The position numbers were made by a program, and so were the translations under genes. Source: Parabacteroides gordonii MS-1 = DSM 23371 (GTDB lineage: Bacteria; Bacteroidota; Bacteroidia; Bacteroidales; Tannerellaceae). From it: DNA of 64,000 bases. Position 1 is the stretch's first letter; each line of letters begins with the position of its first letter. Shown here piece by piece: positions 36,383 through 45,014 of the stretch. The notes under the pieces are model-generated. The model worked only from the letters and a program-made list of their open reading frames with translations. It was not told the DNA's origin and did no database searches. The stretch spans positions 1,020,873 to 1,084,872 of the forward strand of contig NZ_KQ033919.1 in NCBI RefSeq assembly GCF_000969825.1, read 5' to 3'.

Positions 36383-36497
36383 ATACGATTGTCGTATGCG
36401 CTCGTATACGGACATCGTATGTTCCCGTATACGACGGTCGTATGTGAGAGGATACGATCATCGTATACGGGCGCATACGGTGATCGTATAAAAAGTA
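36383..36497. repeat. Tandem array of five 23 bp palindromic units
   Basis: Five units begin at 36383, 36406, 36429, 36452 and 36475, exactly 23 bp apart. Each has the 15-base dyad ATACG-N4-TCGTAT, followed by 8 variable bases. Fixed positions are identical in all five; the central and linker bases differ in each. The array lies between two same-strand genes and ends just before the stop of the upstream gene. In RNA each unit could form a small 5 bp hairpin. No frame through it is supported, as 23 is not a multiple of 3. Confidence 0.92.
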
Positions 36498-37277
36498 TCA
36501 TTCAATTACAGGACGATCGTCCTCGCCAGCATCCCCCACTGTCAGCAGGTAAGGGAAACGGTTACGGCGTACGTCTTTCAACAATTGTTTGGTGTTTCCG
36601 CCATATTGGGAAGCTATTTCCAAATAATATTTACCATCGGCCAATGCCGGGATAATGAAAGAGAAATAAGAAGGATCGTTACGCGAAACGGCTGTCATTG
36701 GAACAGCGGTTTCCGCTTCGGTTTCCGAGTTGACAAAGAAGAAACCGACGGTGTTACCTTCAGCTCCCACGATCTTGACACGCTTGCCTTCACCGTTGAG
36801 GGTGTTGCTCGGGGTGATTTTAGCATTTACAGAGCCGGAGAATACATCAGTCACTTTAGTGATGGTCGGAAGGCCTTCCACTACTTCACCTACGATTACA
36901 TTGATACCTTTCATATCCGTTTTCACTTCCTTAATAGGCGTGCTGCGGAGGGTCACATTATTCTTTGCCGGATCGAATTTGGCATTCGGGCCGATGAAAG
37001 GGCCGTCTATCCCAAGCGAGTTATTTGTCAAGCCGAATTCCACGGTAGAACCTGAGTATAATTCTTCTTTGGCAGTTGCTTTCAGGTCGTTGTGGGCGGC
37101 CAGTAATTCGGATGCAGTGAACTTGCTTTTGCCGTTTGCTGCAATATTACAGAGGTCTTCAATAGAGCGATTTGCCACGTAAGTGACGTTGGCTGTGAAG
37201 TCGTCTTCACGCTCTGTCAGCATGTTAGCTACGAGGGTGGCGACGATGCTGCGTTTTTTGGGTTCATTTAATGCCAT
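36498..37277 (-). CDS. HU-like DNA-binding domain / DUF4469 protein
   Basis: The 259-residue protein starts MALNEPKKRSIVATLVANMLTERE and has an HU/IHF-like N-terminal domain (about 1-125; SIEDLCNIAANGKSKFTASELLAAHNDLKA, GPNAKFDPAKN). A C-terminal DUF4469 Ig-like domain follows (about 140-240; PSNTLNGEGKRVKIVGAEGNTVGFFFVNSETE). Such proteins are common in gut Bacteroidetes and their role is unknown; they lack a signal peptide. ATG 37277 is chosen because the longer frame to 37322 runs through an inverted repeat of the invertible segment. It lies upstream of the surface-protein gene and shares its presumed promoter. Confidence 0.8.
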   Translation of the reverse strand: MALNEPKKRSIVATLVANMLTEREDDFTANVTYVANRSIEDLCNIAANGKSKFTASELLAAHNDLKATAKEELYSGSTVEFGLTNNSLGIDGPFIGPNAKFDPAKNNVTLRSTPIKEVKTDMKGINVIVGEVVEGLPTITKVTDVFSGSVNAKITPSNTLNGEGKRVKIVGAEGNTVGFFFVNSETEAETAVPMTAVSRNDPSYFSFIIPALADGKYYLEIASQYGGNTKQLLKDVRRNRFPYLLTVGDAGEDDRPVIE

Positions 37278-37297
37278 AAGCTTTATTAGTTTTAATG

Positions 37298-37317
37298 AGT
37301 TCTGCATGAACTCTGGT
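37298..37317. repeat. Left 20 bp inverted repeat of invertible segment (IRL)
   Basis: AGTTCTGCATGAACTCTGGT is the exact reverse complement of 37546-37565. Identity stops at both ends of the 20 bases. It lies 20 bases upstream of the HU-like gene start. Confidence 0.92.
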
Positions 37318-37528
37318 ATCAACCATGAAAATTAATCTTTGGAAGTATTAATATCTTTTGATAGTCCCATGAACATGAATAAAGACCAATTCATAGAACT
37401 ATGACAAGGTTTGCCTCGTGATACCATAACAGTACTTTCGACAGGGGAGAAAAACAGATAAATAACTGTTCTTTTTATAGAAACCTTGATTATTAGCTAT
37501 TATAAATGCAGTATTTGTCGATAATTCT

Positions 37529-37536
37529 TATCTTTG
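37529..37536 (+). promoter_or_regulatory. -7 element inside the invertible segment
   Basis: TATCTTTG lies 9 bases from the inner edge of the right repeat. It points away from the HU-like and surface-protein genes in this assembly. Confidence 0.7.
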
Positions 37537-37545
37537 CCCAAAATA

Positions 37546-37565
37546 ACCAGAGTTCATGCAGAACT
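37546..37565. repeat. Right 20 bp inverted repeat of invertible segment (IRR)
   Basis: ACCAGAGTTCATGCAGAACT is the exact reverse complement of 37298-37317. Within it AGTTC-N5-GAACT forms a shorter dyad. Confidence 0.92.
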
Positions 37566-37582
37566 ATGGTATTTTACTAAGA

Positions 37583-37627
37583 ATAAAAAAACTGTGCCGA
37601 AAGTGCTATTTAATACTTTCGACACAG
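37583..37627 (-). terminator. Intrinsic terminator of malQ
   Basis: Thirteen-base arms with one mismatch (37592-37604, 37615-37627) are followed on the minus strand by a T run (A run 37584-37591). It lies 45 bases beyond the malQ stop and also faces the outward promoter of the invertible segment. Confidence 0.85.
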
Positions 37628-37671
37628 CCCTTTGTGAGATGTTTTCCGACGCTTATATGTCCAACGGATAT

Positions 37672-40365
37672 CTATCGTCTTCCGGACTTTCTAATTAGTT
37701 CCGCAATTTTGTTGTTCAGGCTGTCTGCCTCGATCAGTTTCTCCAAAGGCATATGCATCCGGTAACGCCAGTAATGATTGGGGATAGCCGGGATGTTGAT
37801 CCGTTCGGACTCGATATCTTTTCTCTTTACCGCATCATCGATAGCAAACCAGTCCTGTATCGGAATAATGGTCAGCATGGAATTGGTAGCCAGATGATTC
37901 GTGACGATCTGGGTAGCTATATCTTCCGTACATTCTTCCGGTGCCTGTCCTTCGCGCAACAATACATTATTATAATAACGCTGTATCTTCTCACGGTCTT
38001 CCTTCCACCAATTGCGGAGCGGAGTCATATCGTGTGTCGATGTCGTACAAACCGAATGGTAGGGCAGGTTGAACATATCCGTAAACTCCCGCTGGGGGGT
38101 CTTCGGCATCCGCTCGATCTCCAGGCTAAGTATCTGAAGTTTATTCATAACATCGGGCACTGATTCGGGGATCATTCCCAAGTCTTCCCCGCATACCAGC
38201 ATATTGGTACTTGCCACCAAAGGCGTCAGACGTTTAAATGCCTGCGCTTTCCAGAAGTCATTATGACGATGATAGAAGAATTCCCAATATAATTGATCGA
38301 ATGCATATCTGTCGGATGTACTCAGTTCACTGTACATATAGGACTGGCTGGCCGAAATACGGGGATGGAATTTATCCTTTTCCTGCGGGTCACGAAGGAA
38401 TAAAACCTCATTAGCAATAGAGAACAGTCCTTCCTTTATCTGCAGAGAGGCTTCATCGGTCTTTCCGGCAAACAAGGCTTCGATCTTCCGCTGCGTATCA
38501 CAGAATGATTTCAGCACAAAATGATTGGAAGATGATTGTGCCAAATAAGTTCCTACGACTTCTTCCGACAGGGTACCGAATAATTCCGGCAGGAATTTAT
38601 GGTTGATATGCGGAGTCGTAAAGCGGGCTTCATTGAAAGTAAAACCATATTGCTCTATCTCCTCTTTTGTCAGGGGAAGCGCCGGATTGAAATGACCGCA
38701 AAGTCCCTGGACATAATCCTGCGGCACTTCCCAGATACGGAAGAAGCCTAAGATGTGGTCGATACGGAAACTATCGAAGTAATCGCTCATCTTGCGGAAA
38801 CGCCTCTTCCACCAGGAGTAATTATCTTTCTCCATCACCTCCCAGTTGTAGGTCGGGAACATCCAGTTCTGACCGTTCACCGAGAAATCATCGGGGGGAG
38901 CTCCTGCCTGACCGTTCATATTGAAGTATTGCGGTTCTATCCAGGCATCAATACTGGTGCGGTTCACACCGATCGGGAGATCACCTTTCAGGACAATGCC
39001 ATTCTTACGTGCATAGTCGGATACTGACTTGAATTGTGTATGCAGGATATACTGCAGGAAATAATAGAAAGATATTTCCGGATAAGCTCCGTTGTCTTCC
39101 GAACATAGTTCACGTATCTGCGATTTATTATAGGTCGCATTATTTCCCCAACAGGTAAAGTCGGATGTTTTATATTTATCACGAAGATAGCTGTAAGCGG
39201 CATAAGGGACTAACCAGGACTGGCTTTGAGCAAAGAACTCCTGATATTCCGGACTGGACAGGATAGCGGAACCTTCCTGGCTGAAAAATTCCCGGCAATA
39301 AGCCAGTTTATATTTTACCGCTTCCTCGTAGTCGACAGCATCTTTCGCATTCAACTCTTCCTGCTTTGCCTTGTAAAAGGCAGTCCTTCCCGCATCTTTC
39401 AGCTCTCCCATCAACGGCAAGCTGATATACATCGGATGGAGTGCATAAATAGAAATGGCACTGTATGGATAAGAGTCTCCTTTCGTATGGCTCATCGTCG
39501 TATCATTCATAGGCAAGACTTGTATGATACGCTGGCGGGTTTTCTTTGCCCAGTCGACCAGCATACGGAGATCGCCAAGATCACCTACCCCGAACCCTTG
39601 CTCGGAGCGGAGAGAGAATACCGGTATTACGGTTCCCGCACATCTCCATAAAGGAAGGTTGTCGCGGAAATAGAGTCCGGATACAGTAACTGTTTCTCCA
39701 AAATCCTGCGGGGGAAGTTCGAGCTTTCTGTTTTCATCTTCTTCCCAGTATAACGGCTGATGTTTGTCGTTATCGTAGACCAGGAATTTGTATTCCAACG
39801 GATAGACTATATCATTTGCATCCAGGTCGATATGCCAGTCAGGGAAGGTGTCGCAACTGAGGATCAGCGCTTTGTCAGGATGCCAGTTTCCCAGACACTC
39901 CTGATTACCGGTGATGGCAACGCTTTGATTCTTTTCCACCCGGGGAGCCGATATCTTAATCGTCAGCCTCTTCCCGCTTTTGACCACCCGTTCATAGGTG
40001 TTACAGGGATGAGCAAACAGGCTTTTCGTGAAAGCTGAAGAGTAGAAAGCCAGATTAGCCGGACGTATCTGCCAGTAGTCATACAAGGTATAATGATTGG
40101 CATGTCCTTCAAATACTATCTGATGGTTTTTCTCCCATTCTTCAAATACCTGCTTGTCATTTATACTTAAAAAGTAACGATATTCTATAGTCTGTTGAGG
40201 CGATGTAAGTTCCAGATCCAGCTCAAGCTGCCAGTTTCCATCCCCTTTGTAGTTCATTTCTTTAGCCAAAGCGGGCTCCCATGAGCCAAGCTCCGGAATA
40301 GATCCTACTACACATAACTTCTGCCCCCAAACGGTATGGAAGTTTATATTAAAGGTGACTTTCAT
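37672..40365 (-). CDS. malQ: 4-alpha-glucanotransferase (amylomaltase, GH77) with N-terminal starch-binding domains
   Basis: The protein has 897 residues. Two CBM20-type starch-binding modules come first (about 1-110: MKVTFNINFHTVWGQKLCVVGSIPELGSWEP-type start; about 120-250: ...VAITGNQECLGNWHPDKAL). The GH77 catalytic domain (about 270-880) follows, with RSEQGFGVGDLGDL, RIDHILGFFRIWEVP (nucleophile Asp), ANEVLFLRDP, CGEDLGMIPESV (acid/base Glu) and TSTHDMTPLRNWW. It transfers maltooligosaccharide chains in starch or glycogen metabolism. ATG 40365 is preferred to the frame extension to 40425, which runs through the terminator of nrdJ. Confidence 0.92.
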   Translation of the reverse strand: MKVTFNINFHTVWGQKLCVVGSIPELGSWEPALAKEMNYKGDGNWQLELDLELTSPQQTIEYRYFLSINDKQVFEEWEKNHQIVFEGHANHYTLYDYWQIRPANLAFYSSAFTKSLFAHPCNTYERVVKSGKRLTIKISAPRVEKNQSVAITGNQECLGNWHPDKALILSCDTFPDWHIDLDANDIVYPLEYKFLVYDNDKHQPLYWEEDENRKLELPPQDFGETVTVSGLYFRDNLPLWRCAGTVIPVFSLRSEQGFGVGDLGDLRMLVDWAKKTRQRIIQVLPMNDTTMSHTKGDSYPYSAISIYALHPMYISLPLMGELKDAGRTAFYKAKQEELNAKDAVDYEEAVKYKLAYCREFFSQEGSAILSSPEYQEFFAQSQSWLVPYAAYSYLRDKYKTSDFTCWGNNATYNKSQIRELCSEDNGAYPEISFYYFLQYILHTQFKSVSDYARKNGIVLKGDLPIGVNRTSIDAWIEPQYFNMNGQAGAPPDDFSVNGQNWMFPTYNWEVMEKDNYSWWKRRFRKMSDYFDSFRIDHILGFFRIWEVPQDYVQGLCGHFNPALPLTKEEIEQYGFTFNEARFTTPHINHKFLPELFGTLSEEVVGTYLAQSSSNHFVLKSFCDTQRKIEALFAGKTDEASLQIKEGLFSIANEVLFLRDPQEKDKFHPRISASQSYMYSELSTSDRYAFDQLYWEFFYHRHNDFWKAQAFKRLTPLVASTNMLVCGEDLGMIPESVPDVMNKLQILSLEIERMPKTPQREFTDMFNLPYHSVCTTSTHDMTPLRNWWKEDREKIQRYYNNVLLREGQAPEECTEDIATQIVTNHLATNSMLTIIPIQDWFAIDDAVKRKDIESERINIPAIPNHYWRYRMHMPLEKLIEADSLNNKIAELIRKSGRR

Positions 40366-40371
40366 GTGTAT

Positions 40372-40379
40372 CAAATTTA
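40372..40379 (-). promoter_or_regulatory. Possible -7 element very close to the malQ start
   Basis: TAAATTTG on the minus strand ends 6 bases before ATG 40365. If used, the transcript would be nearly leaderless. It lies just downstream of the nrdJ terminator. Confidence 0.35.
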
Positions 40380-40395
40380 GTTCCAGCCACGAAGA

Positions 40396-40426
40396 TATAA
40401 AAAATGCGGAAATTTCTCTCCGCATT
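40396..40426 (-). terminator. Intrinsic terminator of nrdJ
   Basis: Arms AATGCGGA (40403-40410) and TCCGCATT (40419-40426) are followed on the minus strand by a T-rich run. It is placed 27 bases after the nrdJ stop. Confidence 0.8.
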
Positions 40427-40452
40427 CATTAAAAATATTTGTTATACTACAC

Positions 40453-42993
40453 TTATCCACACTTTGATGCTCCGCAGTTTGTGCAAATCAAACATCCTTC
40501 CTGATAGATAAGAGTTTCCTGTCCACAGTTCGGACATTTCTGTCCTTTCAGTTCCGTACCGTTCGGCAGGTACTTTTTCAATGCACGTTCCACACCGTTC
40601 TTCCAGGTATTGATAGACTCGTTGTTCAGTTCCATTCCCTGAACCAGCTTGATAACCTGATCAATAGGCATACCATAACGCAGCACGCCGGAGATCAGTT
40701 TTGCATAGTTCCAGAATTCGGGGTCGAACTTACCGTCCAATCCTTCGATGGTCATCTTGTAACCACGTTTATTCTTGAACTGGAAGTCATAATGTTTCTG
40801 TCCATCTTCATCATAGCTCTTGATGATCGATCCTTTCGATACATTCTTCGGAAGCATGATACCTTCGTCGTCATCTGCAAGACCGGTAAAGATCTCATAA
40901 GGACGGCCATTCAGCAAGCCGACAAAGGCAATCCATTTTTCGCGATTGTTCTGGAATTTAACAACATCAGCTTCCAGTTCACGCGGACGGGTAGCTACGA
41001 TAACAGGCGGTTCCATGCAATTGCAATCGTCTTTCTTGCCCTTCTTCTCAGTCGACAACAATACACCTGAACGCGAACCGTCACGATAAACGGTACAACC
41101 TTTACATCCGCACTTCCATGCTTCCACATACAGAGAATCGACCAGATCCTCCGACACATCAGCCGGCAGGTTGATGGTTACGCTGATAGAATGGTCTACC
41201 CATTTCTGGATACGTCCCTGCATACGTACTTTCTGCAACCAGTCCACATCGTTGGAGGTCGCTTTATAATACGGAGATTTAGCAACCAACTCGTCAATCT
41301 CTTCCTGCGTATATTTCTTGATAACGGAATATCCGTTAGCCTGCATCCAGGTTACGAACTTATGGTGGAATACTACATATTCCTCGAATGCATCGCCTGT
41401 TTCGTCAACAAAGTCGACACGTGCATCAGCATCATTCGGGTTTACTTTACGGCGACGTCTGTACACCGGAAGGAAGACCGGTTCGATACCGGAAGTCGTT
41501 TGTGTCATCAAACTGGTTGTACCTGTAGGTGCAATCGTCAGACAGGCAATGTTGCGACGTCCGTATTTCAACATTTCTTCATATAGTCCCGGATCAGCTT
41601 CACGCAGACGGTTGATGAACGGGTTCTTTTCTTCACGTTTTGAATCGTAAATTTCAAAAGCACCGCGTTCCTTAGCCATCATTACAGAAGAACGGTAAGC
41701 TTCCAACGCCAATGTTTTCTGAATTTCTTCAGCACATTCGGTGGCTTCTTCCGTACCGTAACGCAGACCTAAAGCAGCGATCATATCTCCTTCTGCCGTG
41801 ATACCTACACCAGTACGACGTCCCTGCAATGTTTTCTTCTGTATCTTTTCCCACAAATGACGTTCAGTTTCCTTCACTTCCATCGATTCAGGGTCAGAGT
41901 CTATTTTTTCGAGGATCTTTTCTATCTTTTCAGATTCAAGATCAATAATATCATCCATGATACGCTGTGCCAGTGCTACATGCTTTCTGAACAGGTCAAA
42001 ATCAAAATAAGCATCCTTTGTAAACGGATTCACCACGTATGAATAAAGATTAATAGCCAGCAAACGACAGCTATCATACGGACAAAGAGGTATCTCACCG
42101 CAAGGATTGGTAGAAACCGTACGGAAACCCAGGTCTGCATACGAATCGGGAACTGATTCACGCAAAATAGTATCCCAGAACAGAACGCCCGGTTCGGCTG
42201 ATTTCCAGGCATTGTGAATGATCTTCTTCCACAAAGCCGGAGCGTCTATTTCTTTTACCGTAGTAGGTTCCTGCGAATCGATCGGATATTGTTGTTTATA
42301 TGAAGTACCGTTCACTACGGAGTTCATAAAGTCGTCATCAATCTTCACCGACACGTTTGCACCGGTTACTTTTCCTTCTGTCATCTTTGCATCGATAAAG
42401 GATTCAGAATCCGGATGCTTGATCGACACACTCAACATTAACGCCCCACGACGTCCATCCTGTGCTACCTCACGGGTAGAATTAGAGTAACGTTCCATGA
42501 ACGGCACCAGTCCGGTTGAAGTAAGAGCCGAATTCTTTACGGGAGATCCTTTCGGGCGGATATGAGATAAATCATGTCCTACACCTCCACGACGTTTCAT
42601 CAACTGAACCTGTTCTTCATCGATCCGAATAATTGCGCCATAGGAATCGGCTTCTCCATCTAACCCTATCACAAAACAATTAGAGAGTGAGGCAATCTGG
42701 TAGTCATTGCCAATTCCCGTCATCGGACTTCCTTGCGGAACGATATAGCGGAAATGATCAAATAGGTCGAAAAGCTCCTGTTCCGATAACGGATTAGGAT
42801 ACTTTTTCTCTACACGGGCAATTTCACTTGCCAACCGACGATGCATATCATTAGGGGATTCCTCATAAATGTTCCCGAATGCATCCTTCAAAGCATACTT
42901 GTTTACCCATACTTTAGCGGCAAGCTCGTCGCCTGTAAAGTAGTCCAGTGAAGCCTTAAATGCTTCATCGAATGTGTAAGTTTTATGGTTCAC
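40453..42993 (-). CDS. nrdJ: Adenosylcobalamin-dependent (class II) ribonucleoside-diphosphate reductase
   Basis: The 846-residue protein shows RNR blocks: MTGIGNDYQIASLSNCFVIG, RRGGVGHDLSHIRPKGS, SANPCGE-like STNPCGEIPLCPYDSC, ERGAFEIYDSKR and ACLTIAPTGTTSLM. A C-terminal zinc-ribbon-like tail carries CPNCGQETLIYQEGCLICTNCG. It fits the large vitamin B12-dependent class (NrdJ), which makes deoxyribonucleotides with or without oxygen. It is single, with its own terminator. No cobalamin riboswitch was recognisable upstream (42994-43248). Confidence 0.92.
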   Translation of the reverse strand: MNHKTYTFDEAFKASLDYFTGDELAAKVWVNKYALKDAFGNIYEESPNDMHRRLASEIARVEKKYPNPLSEQELFDLFDHFRYIVPQGSPMTGIGNDYQIASLSNCFVIGLDGEADSYGAIIRIDEEQVQLMKRRGGVGHDLSHIRPKGSPVKNSALTSTGLVPFMERYSNSTREVAQDGRRGALMLSVSIKHPDSESFIDAKMTEGKVTGANVSVKIDDDFMNSVVNGTSYKQQYPIDSQEPTTVKEIDAPALWKKIIHNAWKSAEPGVLFWDTILRESVPDSYADLGFRTVSTNPCGEIPLCPYDSCRLLAINLYSYVVNPFTKDAYFDFDLFRKHVALAQRIMDDIIDLESEKIEKILEKIDSDPESMEVKETERHLWEKIQKKTLQGRRTGVGITAEGDMIAALGLRYGTEEATECAEEIQKTLALEAYRSSVMMAKERGAFEIYDSKREEKNPFINRLREADPGLYEEMLKYGRRNIACLTIAPTGTTSLMTQTTSGIEPVFLPVYRRRRKVNPNDADARVDFVDETGDAFEEYVVFHHKFVTWMQANGYSVIKKYTQEEIDELVAKSPYYKATSNDVDWLQKVRMQGRIQKWVDHSISVTINLPADVSEDLVDSLYVEAWKCGCKGCTVYRDGSRSGVLLSTEKKGKKDDCNCMEPPVIVATRPRELEADVVKFQNNREKWIAFVGLLNGRPYEIFTGLADDDEGIMLPKNVSKGSIIKSYDEDGQKHYDFQFKNKRGYKMTIEGLDGKFDPEFWNYAKLISGVLRYGMPIDQVIKLVQGMELNNESINTWKNGVERALKKYLPNGTELKGQKCPNCGQETLIYQEGCLICTNCGASKCG

Positions 42994-43196
42994 GATAATT
43001 ACTGTATTTAATAATAGTGCAAGTTTAAGAATACTTTATTTATTAGCCAAATTATTCAACAACTAAAATCGGAAATAATAGAAAGTTTTCCGTTTCAAAA
43101 TACACCACCTATGAAAATCAACATATTAACTTTCGAAGCCACATAAAAAGTTTTCCAAAATAAAAACCTCTTACATTTCATGGTTTCCCAAAACAG

Positions 43197-43227
43197 AAAA
43201 GGACACCACATAAAATGGCATCCTTTT
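43197..43227 (-). terminator. Terminator hairpin after dnaA
   Basis: Twelve-base arms with two wobble pairs (43197-43208 and 43216-43227) lie 22 bases past the dnaA stop. The minus-strand side continues with CTG then TTTTGGG. Confidence 0.6.
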
Positions 43228-43248
43228 CTACTATATTTTAAGGCTTTT

Positions 43249-44646
43249 TCAGCCCTTCAGCTTAACTTCGATTTCTTCGACAGACGAACGGAAAGACTTG
43301 CTTGTTTCCATCTGGTCTTTGATCGTTTTACAGGCATGCAAAACGGTGGCATGATCTTTCTTTCCGACAATCTTTCCGATATGGGAGAATGAACAGTCGG
43401 TATACTTTTTTGCAAGATACATCGTTATCTGACGAGCCTGCACAATTTCACGCTTTCTGGAACGCGTCTGAATAACCGCCTGATCGAGATTGAAGTAATT
43501 ACATACAATTTCCTGAATCATCTGAACGGACAGTTGCTTCTTTTCAAGACGAACAGCCTGGCTAACCACACGTTTAGTCAAAGGCAGGTCTATTTCCTTA
43601 TTATTGATAACAGCATTCGCCATCAGGGATACGAGAATACCTTCCAGGTCGCGAACATTTTCTGTTACATTATTTGCAATAAAGTTGAATACTTCATCCG
43701 GAATAACAATTCCGTCATGATTGATCTTATTCTTAAGGATCTTCTTCCGCAGGTCGAGATCCGGACGGCTCAACTCAGCAGTCAACCCCCATTTCAAACG
43801 AGTGATCAAACGTTCTTCCATCCCCTGTAAGTCGACAGGAGCCTTATCGGATGTAAGGATCAACTGTTTTCCTAATTGGTGAAGATGGTTGAATATATGG
43901 AAGAATGTATTCTGAGTTTTATCCATACCGATCAATTCCTGGATATCATCCAGCAACAGGACATCGATATTCTGATAAAAGTTCAGGAAGTCATTCGTTG
44001 TATTTTTACGGATCGCATCAGTAAACTGTACGCGGAAAAGATGAGACGAAACATACAATACCTTCTTTTCCGGATGAAGCTCACGGATACGGGTACCAAT
44101 TGCATGACACAAGTGTGTTTTGCCTACTCCCGAAGGGCCGAATATGAATAAAGGATTAAATGTTGTCTTTCCGGGATTCTGGGCAACGGCTTCACCCGCA
44201 GTACGCACCAACTTATTACTGGTTCCTTCAAAATAGTTCTCAAAGTTATATTTGGGATTCAACTGAGGATCTAAATCCTGAGGTGCAGTCTGTACAAATG
44301 GATTAGGAGCCTTGTTTGCATCTTTGGGAGTTATCTTCTTTACTGCTACTGAACCATTCTCTGCCGGATAATCTACTGTACCGCCAGTCGTCTTATCTAC
44401 CATAACACGGTAGTTAAGAATTGTCCCCTGACCGATAACACGATATAATGTAACCTTCAGTACATTTACGTATTTCTCTTCAAGATATTCGTAAAAGAAC
44501 TGGCTCGGTACCTGAATCGTAAATTTATTATCCTCATACGATAGAGGTATGATCGGCATGAACCATGTGTTAAAAGCGGCCTCCGGCACGATGTCTTTTA
44601 TAACAGCGAGGCATTTATTCCACAATGTCTGATATTCAGTCTGCAT
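43249..44646 (-). CDS. dnaA: Chromosomal replication initiator DnaA
   Basis: The 465-residue protein has an N-terminal domain I with [13 protein letters not shown] and a variable linker (about 90-125). The AAA+ ATPase follows with Walker [11 protein letters not shown] (about 168-177), Walker B VLLLDDIQ and sensor blocks. Domain IV carries the DnaA signature [14 protein letters not shown] near the C-terminus. It melts oriC and loads the helicase. It is transcribed away from a 368-base intergenic region that contains DnaA boxes. Confidence 0.97.
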   Translation of the reverse strand: MQTEYQTLWNKCLAVIKDIVPEAAFNTWFMPIIPLSYEDNKFTIQVPSQFFYEYLEEKYVNVLKVTLYRVIGQGTILNYRVMVDKTTGGTVDYPAENGSVAVKKITPKDANKAPNPFVQTAPQDLDPQLNPKYNFENYFEGTSNKLVRTAGEAVAQNPGKTTFNPLFIFGPSGVGKTHLCHAIGTRIRELHPEKKVLYVSSHLFRVQFTDAIRKNTTNDFLNFYQNIDVLLLDDIQELIGMDKTQNTFFHIFNHLHQLGKQLILTSDKAPVDLQGMEERLITRLKWGLTAELSRPDLDLRKKILKNKINHDGIVIPDEVFNFIANNVTENVRDLEGILVSLMANAVINNKEIDLPLTKRVVSQAVRLEKKQLSVQMIQEIVCNYFNLDQAVIQTRSRKREIVQARQITMYLAKKYTDCSFSHIGKIVGKKDHATVLHACKTIKDQMETSKSFRSSVEEIEVKLKG

Positions 44647-45014
44647 GATTTATTACTCTCCCAACTATAGCTTTTATATTTCTTTTCGACTACAAAGTTT
44701 AGAAATTAATTCGGAAAAAAAAAGCTCCGAATTATTTGGTTCTTTTGAATGTTTAATATCCCATTTAGTGTCAGACAGTTATGAAAACACACCTGACTAG
44801 CAAGCACTTATCCACAACTCCGATCAAGAGCCCTTTATTTTGGGACACTTTTGCTATCCACACTACGTTCCTCTTTCTCATGCAAAAAGACCTCAAGAAT
44901 AGGTTATCCTCCTCTATCTAAAGGCCTTAAGCAAGTCTGAAATCAGGGTTGTATATTTTTTTCTTTAATTGGAATAATTCTAAATAACATTAGATGTTTT
45001 AATATTCCTTTCAG
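44647..45014. other. dnaA upstream region with DnaA boxes, possible oriC element or dnaA operator
   Basis: This noncoding 368-base stretch contains a perfect DnaA box TTATCCACAA (44808-44817), a one-mismatch box CTATCCACA (44854-44862) and a TTATCC half-site near 44903. It also has an AT-rich part and an 8 bp inverted repeat AATTCGGA/TCCGAATT (44708-44733). Two good boxes suit dnaA autoregulation; an origin would normally carry more. No gene seen. Confidence 0.5.

Larger units (their letters stand above)
37298..37565. promoter_or_regulatory. Candidate invertible (phase-variable) promoter segment, OFF orientation
   Basis: A 228-base AT-rich noncoding core is enclosed by perfect 20 bp inverted repeats. 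The only TAnnTTTG element in it is TATCTTTG at 37529-37536 on the plus strand, which points right, into the terminator hairpin of malQ. After inversion the element would lie at 37334-37327 on the minus strand, about 50 bases before the HU-like start at 37277, a normal spacing here. In the current orientation no CAAAnnTA (minus-strand -7) exists inside the segment. This is the same layout as described phase-variable surface-protein and capsule promoters in Bacteroidales. No recombinase gene is in the window. Confidence 0.8.

Noticed and set aside
36383-36497. CRISPR array
   Set aside because: The invariant part is only 11 of 15 bases and linkers are 8 bases, far too short for repeats and spacers, and no cas gene is nearby.
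36229-36655. Reading frames on both strands across the 23 bp array (about 90-106 residues)
   Set aside because: They arise from the stop-poor repeat sequence, change frame relation with each unit, overlap the starts or ends of well-supported genes and have no promoter or family match.
37278-37322. Longer start of the HU-like gene
   Set aside because: The extension runs through the inverted repeat of the invertible segment, which would be exchanged on inversion.
40453-40461. DnaA box TTATCCACA
   Set aside because: It is the end of the nrdJ coding sequence (Lys-Cys-Gly-stop) and isolated, so it is likely chance.
42994-43248. Cobalamin riboswitch or NrdR box upstream of nrdJ
   Set aside because: I looked for the B12-box and for paired NrdR-box palindromes and saw neither in this stretch.
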